DNA of 64,000 nucleotides from Pleodorina starrii (lineage: Eukaryota > Chlorophyta > Chlorophyceae > Chlamydomonadales > Volvocaceae): positions 2,170,001 to 2,234,000 of the forward strand of contig BRXU01000001.1 in NCBI GenBank assembly GCA_030267565.1. Direction: 5' to 3'. Shown here one piece after another: positions 59,501 to 64,000 of this stretch. A program made the translations under genes and the position numbers. Each line of letters starts with the position of its first letter. The stretch's first letter is position 1. The notes under the pieces are model-generated. The model was not told where the DNA came from. It searched no databases and saw only the letters and a list, made by a program, of their open reading frames with translations.

Positions 59501-61141
59501 GGACAGCGGTGAGGGGTGAGGGGTGAGGGACAGCGGTGAGGGACAGCGGTGAGGGACAGCGGTGAGGGACAGCGGTGAGGGGTGAGGGGTGTGGGCCAGC
59601 GGTGTGGGGTGAGGGGTGAGGGACAGCGGTGAGGGGTGAGGGGTGAGGGACAGCGGTGAGGGGTGAGGGGTGAGGGGTGAGCGGTGAGGGGTGAGGGGTG
59701 AGGGGTGAGCGGTGAGGGACAGCGGTGAGGGACAGCGGTGAGGGACAGCGGTGAGGGACAGCGGTGAGGGACAGCGGTGAGGGACAGCGGTGAGGGACAG
59801 CGGTGAGGGACAGCGGTGAGGGACAGCGGTGAGGGACAGCGGTGAGGGACAGCGGTGCGGGACAGCGGTGAGGGACAGCGGTGAGGGACAGCGGTGAGGG
59901 ACAGCGGTGAGGGACAGCGGTGAGGGACAGCGGTGAGGGACAGCGGTGAGGGACAGCGGTGAGGGACAGCGGTGAGGGACAGCGGTGAGGGACAGCGGTG
60001 AGGGGTGAGGGGTGAGGGACAGCGGTGAGGGACAGCGGTGAGGGACAGCGGTGAGGGACAGCGGTGAGGGGTGAGGGGTGAGGGACAGCGGTGAGGGGTG
60101 AGGGGTGAGGGACAGCGGTGAGGGGTGAGGGGTGAGGGACAGCGGTGAGGGGTGAGGGGTGAGCGGTGAGGGGTGAGGGGTGAGGGGCGGAGCGTAACGG
60201 GCGGAGAGCGTCGCGGCAGAGGGCGACACCACGCTCGGGTGCGCGTCTCTCGCGACTCCGGGTGTGCCGTGCGCGCGAGTGCGTATTCGTGCGTGTTGCG
60301 TCTGTGGGCACGGCATGCAGGCGCGGCCACCAACCACCCAACCGACTAATCAACCAACCAAAACGCCAGGAAACGCACGGGGCGCGAGTTCCACCCGACC
60401 AACGCAACGGCGGGGAGTGCTGGGAACCACCCGCATGCCCTTGAGAGTGGCACAAGCGCGGCGAAGCTGAAGCGACTTGCTTTTGGCCTCCGTGAACCGG
60501 CCCCGTCGCGTCCAGGTGCACACACATACACCCGGACAGCCGGCGCCGCTGCTGCCTTCGCTCTCCGCTCTCACCAGGCGGTCTGCACCGCTCCAATGCC
60601 GAACTCAAACCAGTCGCCCAGCCCGCACAGATTGCAGGTGATGCACTGTCGGCGGCGACGGCGGAGGCGGTGGTGCCAGCGCCAGCGACGGGCAGAGGAC
60701 CGGGCAGGGCGCCGGGAGCCACAGCACCGGGCAGAGGAGGAAGATGGGGTAAGAAGAAGATACCGCAGCGAAGATGGGGAGGGGGACAGGGGTTCAGGCG
60801 GCGGAGTGGCCGGACACGTGACTCGAGGTGTTGGAGGGTGCGCACCCACAGGGTGAAACCCTGAAGGTGCGCCGTGGAGAGTGCGGGTCGCAAGGGCGCG
60901 TGTGTGTATCTGCGTGTGTGTGTGTGTGTGTCTGCCCAGGGCCCCACTGCTACCGATACCCCATTCCTTGTCACCCCAGCTACGGTAGCCCCAGTCCATC
61001 AGCCCCGGGGGCACTCCGCACCGACCAGCAGGAGAGAGGTCACCAGCGACAGCACCATGGACAGACCGCACACGGCGTAGGTGTACTCGCACACCGAGTC
61101 GCCCTTGACAGAGCCCATCATGAGGCATCCGATGCGGACCT
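44556..61141 (-). CDS. multi-spanning (tetraspan/MARVEL-like) membrane protein with Cys-rich acidic tail; 15-kb intron
   Basis: Minus-strand exons: 61141 to 61041 or 61026, 60645-60575, 45333-45165 and 44630-44556 (stop TAA 44558-44556). Each junction from 60645 on keeps the frame: the codon split TG/G across the 15.2-kb intron makes W in GAVQTAWWVIASIIISKN. Three hydrophobic segments are visible: YAVCGLSMVLSL plus following residues, FGIGAVQTAWWVIASIII, and SVAVLAWINSGIAAVMALIF. Then comes ACKCLKNACSCCCGDDDDD, a likely palmitoylated Cys cluster with an acidic end. The loop DSNAYEFADGSKLPKEGW lies between segments two and three. The layout suits a four-helix MARVEL or synaptogyrin-like protein of the endomembrane or plasma membrane (inference). 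The donor of the first listed exon is uncertain (GTGACC at 61040 or GTCGGT at 61025, both in phase), and the 5' exon(s) with the first helix were not found. Confidence 0.75.
45512..60186. repeat. 14.7-kb minisatellite of 13-bp and 7-bp units filling one intron
   Basis: Main unit GGTGAGGGACAGC (13 bp), mixed with GGTGAGG and GGTGAGC (7 bp) in blocks that recur over hundreds of bases to about a kilobase. Rare variants include GTGTGGG, GAGAGAC and GGGGAGG. On the minus (gene) strand the units read GCTGTCCCTCACC, CCTCACC and GCTCACC. These contain no AG and no stop codon in any frame, hence open frames of more than 2000 codons. I found only four CT dinucleotides on the plus strand (48796, 48812, 50080, 54135), so nearly the whole tract is free of 3' splice-site AGs in the sense of the host gene. 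Confidence 0.97.
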
Positions 61142-63681
61142 CTGTGACAGGAGAATGGGGCGAGGGCAGGGGCAGGGACTGAAGCTGCGGACAGAGGGGT
61201 GCCGACGGAGGGGGCGGGGGAGCGGGAGATCAACCTAGAGGGACGGGCGCGGGGACCAGAGGGGGGCAGAGGGAAGCAGAGGGGACCAGAGGGGGGCAGA
61301 GGGGACCAGGGGCTCCGAGTGGACCGGCAGCGGGATAGGTCATAGGTGCAGGCTTCAGAGTAATGCGGGGGGTGGGGTGAGGGAGGTAGGAGGGAAGCCA
61401 TGACGACGCGTGGGTGCGGTGCGGGAGCGGTGCGGAAGAGGCACTGGGTTGCCGGGGACGGCACGGGGCTGTTGGCGAAACGAATTCCATATGTACTGCA
61501 GATGCAACCGTACGGAGGTACGGTGCGCTTCGACGAACGATAGAGAGGGCGAAGGTCACACAAGATATTGGGCAGCTGAAGGTCATGCCGGAGGGCCAAT
61601 TTGATAGATGGCATACGCCCAGAAGAAATGGGGACACAGAAGGATGGGGCCACTGTCGTATGGTCCTCTTTGGGCTACGGCAGGCGACGTGCTCGTCTGC
61701 TCGACATCCTTCGTTTGCACGCATGTTCAGGATACAATTTTCTCGAGGTTCGCTTGCTGAACTCACTTGAATTTTTGACCTGGACGTGGTAGAGATGGAT
61801 CGTTACGATGCAAACGATGGCGATGCTTATCGCGACCTGGTGGCGGAACAGGGGCGCGAAACAGCGAAGGCCACCCCATTAATTTCGATCATGCATGGAA
61901 TGAAAAGTGCAGAAATGAACGTGTACTAACATTCCCAGACAGGCTTCGTTCATTCACTACGCTTGCGGCAGGCGAGTTACCGGTACGCAGTGACCTGCCC
62001 TGACGACGAACCCGGCTTCCCTACCTTGGCCAGGGACAGAAGCCCCAAAAATATCTTCCTGCACAGCGAACTTAGGCAGCCCATCCTGAACCTCTACAGT
62101 ACCAAAGCAGAATTCAAAGCACGGTTGGTTCCAACGACGCCGCTGGTGCAGTCGGCTTGGGCTGCAAAGGTACGGTATGATGCGCAGGAAAATCCAAACA
62201 AAGTTTGTAAAGGGGGCGGCTCACTTCAACGAGCGATCAAAGTGTGTCGCGGTTTAAGTTGCGGCGATGAGGTCTGAAATGATGAGTTCACCTCGACTTA
62301 AAAGCGGCACGAATAATAAGGTCGGCTCACTCCTTCCTAACTACCGGGCACACCTTCCACACGTACGTCCTATACGTACACGATCGGGAGTTTCGGGGCG
62401 ACATTCGCCCGCAAGACGTACGAGTGGAAGGTGTGCCCGGGCAGTTGCAGCTAGCTTCTCACACCCTGACCAGCCGTAAATCTTTGGAATGATCCCAAAT
62501 CCATTGACTCGGGCAAGAAACTCGGGAATATTAAAGGTTCCTGGATCCATGCGGCTCTCATTCGGTCACACGAAGCGCCGAAGCCCCTCCCTAGCGGCGG
62601 CGTCGTCGCAGCCCGTCTCGCGGATCGCTTTCCATCCAGCTACCCTACGTCCCCGTCCAGTACGAGGATGATATCTTCCTCCATGCTCATTCCGCCAAGG
62701 TAATGAAGTACTGCAGCACTCCGCCCATCGCCGCTGCAAAGAACTCGACGACTGCCCAACCGCCCCCGAAGGACGTCAGCAAGGGCCCGCCTGCGCCGCC
62801 TCGTCGCAGTGCTCCAATGCCTGTCGCGTGTTACCCAAACCACCCCCCCTCCCGCCCGCCTCACCCACCGCTGCCGCCCCCACAACTCCCCAGGCGCGCT
62901 GCCCCGCTCCCTCCCCCTCCCGTCTGGCACCTCGCTCTCTCCTGTCCTGCGCCGAAAACCTGCCAACTCCTGCCAATACCTGCCAACTACCGGTATTCAT
63001 AATCACTCAACGAAGAATCGAAGTCAACCTACTAATCAAACCGCACATGCGGCCCCGCAGCTGCGCACCCACTACATCCCAGCGGCTCGCGGCACGTGAA
63101 CGCGGGTGAGTCCGAACCTCGAATACGGTACGGGGGTCTTTCTTTGGCGGTGCCCTCCTGCGCAAGCAGCCGCTCCCTCCCCTCCCCTCCTGCCCGCCCG
63201 CATCTGCCTAGGAATACCGCTACACTGTCCTGTGCCCCAATGAGACACCGAAAAGGATGAGAGAAGGAGCTGACAGGAGCTGACATCCTGCTGCAGAGAC
63301 ACCCGCATATTATGAGTCATATGACCCCCATCACCCTTGTGTCCAGGCACCGTGCCATGGCGAGGACCGCGCTGGCATCTCCCCACGGACCAAGCCCCGC
63401 GCCGCGGCTTTAAAGGACAGGAGGCACACGGACCGCGCCCCCGAGCCCTCCCCCCGAGCCCCGCCCCCTGGCGAGGTGGCTGGGCGAGGGCGGTTGTCGC
63501 CCCCGTATGTCAGTACGTCAACCTGCATAAGTCGGGGACTGATCTACTTCACCCATAGCTGCCCTTACTTTTGCCCTCACTGCCCTGCCCCTGCCCCTGC
63601 CCTCACTAGTCCCTACCCGACGGTCTGCTACCGCGCTGCCACTATCGGCGCCTGTCGCTGCCACTATCACCACCACCACCG
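61142..63681. other. no firm gene; 5' region of the membrane-protein gene expected here
   Basis: The missing first exon(s) of the minus-strand membrane gene should lie here or further right. On the plus strand 62473-62698 reads PKSIDSGKKLGNIKGSW through HEAPKPLPSGGVVAARLAD in one frame between a possible AG and a GTAATG donor, but no partner exon was found. An inverted repeat sits at 62344-62440. Confidence 0.4.
62344..62440. repeat. inverted repeat, 26-bp arms, 45-bp loop
   Basis: Arm 62344-62369 (CCGGGCACACCTTCCACA...) pairs with 62415-62440 with one mismatch. Transcription in either direction would give a strong hairpin. Confidence 0.85.
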
Positions 63682-63975
63682 CTACCGCGACCACCAGCCG
63701 CCCCGCCGCGAGTCCGAGGGGCTTGTGGCGAGGGAGCCGTCGTCGGATCTCGCCACGACCATGATCGCGGGCGCGCCGCCGCCGCTGCTGCTGCCGCCGC
63801 CCCCGCTGCTGATGGATGGGGTGGATGGCGCCATGCCTCCCCGCATCTCCAGGTACTCCTCGCCGCCGCCCATGCGCTTGCGTTTGCGCAGGTTGGCCCG
63901 CCAGCGGCTCTCCGGCCGGTCGGGGCAGCAGCAGCGACACACGCAGCTGCAGCAGTCCAGCATGCAGCCGCAAGC
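63682..63975 (-). CDS. Cys-rich C-terminal exon of a gene entering from the right edge
   Basis: On the minus strand an AG acceptor (63977-63976) precedes a phase-0 frame of 97 residues ending in TAG at 63684-63682. It starts ACGCMLDCCSCVCRCCC, followed by a basic patch (RWRANLRKRKR), GGGEEYLEMRGG and a Ser/Gly-rich tail. The first 13 residues match the tail exon of the membrane-protein gene (ACKCLKNACSCCC) in spacing and phase, so it is probably the cytosolic, possibly acylated tail of a related membrane protein. The rest of the gene is outside the window. Confidence 0.6.
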   Translation of the reverse strand, partial: ACGCMLDCCSCVCRCCCPDRPESRWRANLRKRKRMGGGEEYLEMRGGMAPSTPSISSGGGGSSSGGGAPAIMVVARSDDGSLATSPSDSRRGGWWSR

Positions 63976-64000
63976 CTGGGGTGGGTTTGGGTGGGTGGGT

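Noticed and set aside
45512..60186. CRISPR-like array or protein-coding giant repeat
   Set aside because: There are no unique spacers; units are contiguous 7/13-bp minisatellite repeats. The long frames exist because the units lack stop codons in every minus-strand frame.
62473..62698. Plus-strand exon ending in a GTAATG donor
   Set aside because: One coherent frame is seen, but there are no partner exons, no family match and only a weak acceptor; kept as a note.

Overview
The window looks like nuclear DNA of a volvocine green alga (Chlamydomonas/Volvox group). The signs are GC-rich, Ala/Gly/Gln-rich coding sequence split by many short GT-AG introns, a TGTAA-type polyadenylation motif, abundant (CA)n tracts and minisatellites, and remnants of a non-LTR retrotransposon. 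No bacterial operon or CRISPR structure is present. Gene models were built by hand: open frames were joined at GT-AG junctions only where the codon phase was kept across every junction.

Left part (1-30 kb), the gene-bearing half. A glycine-rich small protein gene runs off the left edge on the minus strand (201-935). It is divergent from a 12-exon plus-strand gene (1187-8304) for a five-RRM protein of the Mrd1/RBM19 type, a pre-rRNA processing factor. A minus-strand gene of unknown function (8583-11119) is convergent with it. A plus-strand 11-exon TPR-repeat protein gene (13038-22788) follows. Its introns hold an antisense tRNA-Val(AAC) gene, a TCTG microsatellite, an antisense 3' fragment of a non-LTR retrotransposon and a CCCCT array. 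A plus-strand 8-exon SEC14-like CRAL-TRIO lipid-binding protein gene lies at 26637-30132.

Right part (30-64 kb), dominated by tandem repeats: a (GGGGTT)n array (34.0-34.6 kb), a 5.7-kb array of a 12-bp unit with higher-order structure (35.2-40.9 kb), and a 14.7-kb minisatellite of 13-bp and 7-bp units (45.5-60.2 kb). The 14.7-kb array lies inside one intron of a minus-strand gene for a multi-spanning membrane protein, whose exons sit on both sides of it (44556-61141). Splicing across it keeps the frame and joins two halves of a transmembrane segment. The array is almost free of AG on the sense strand, so it offers almost no false 3' splice sites. Two further minus-strand terminal exons (33271-33546 and 63682-63975) resemble the Cys-rich tail exon of this gene, which suggests a dispersed or tandem family of such genes interleaved with the satellites.

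The genes do not form a pathway. The giant open frames inside the arrays are by-products of the repeat units and are not annotated as proteins.
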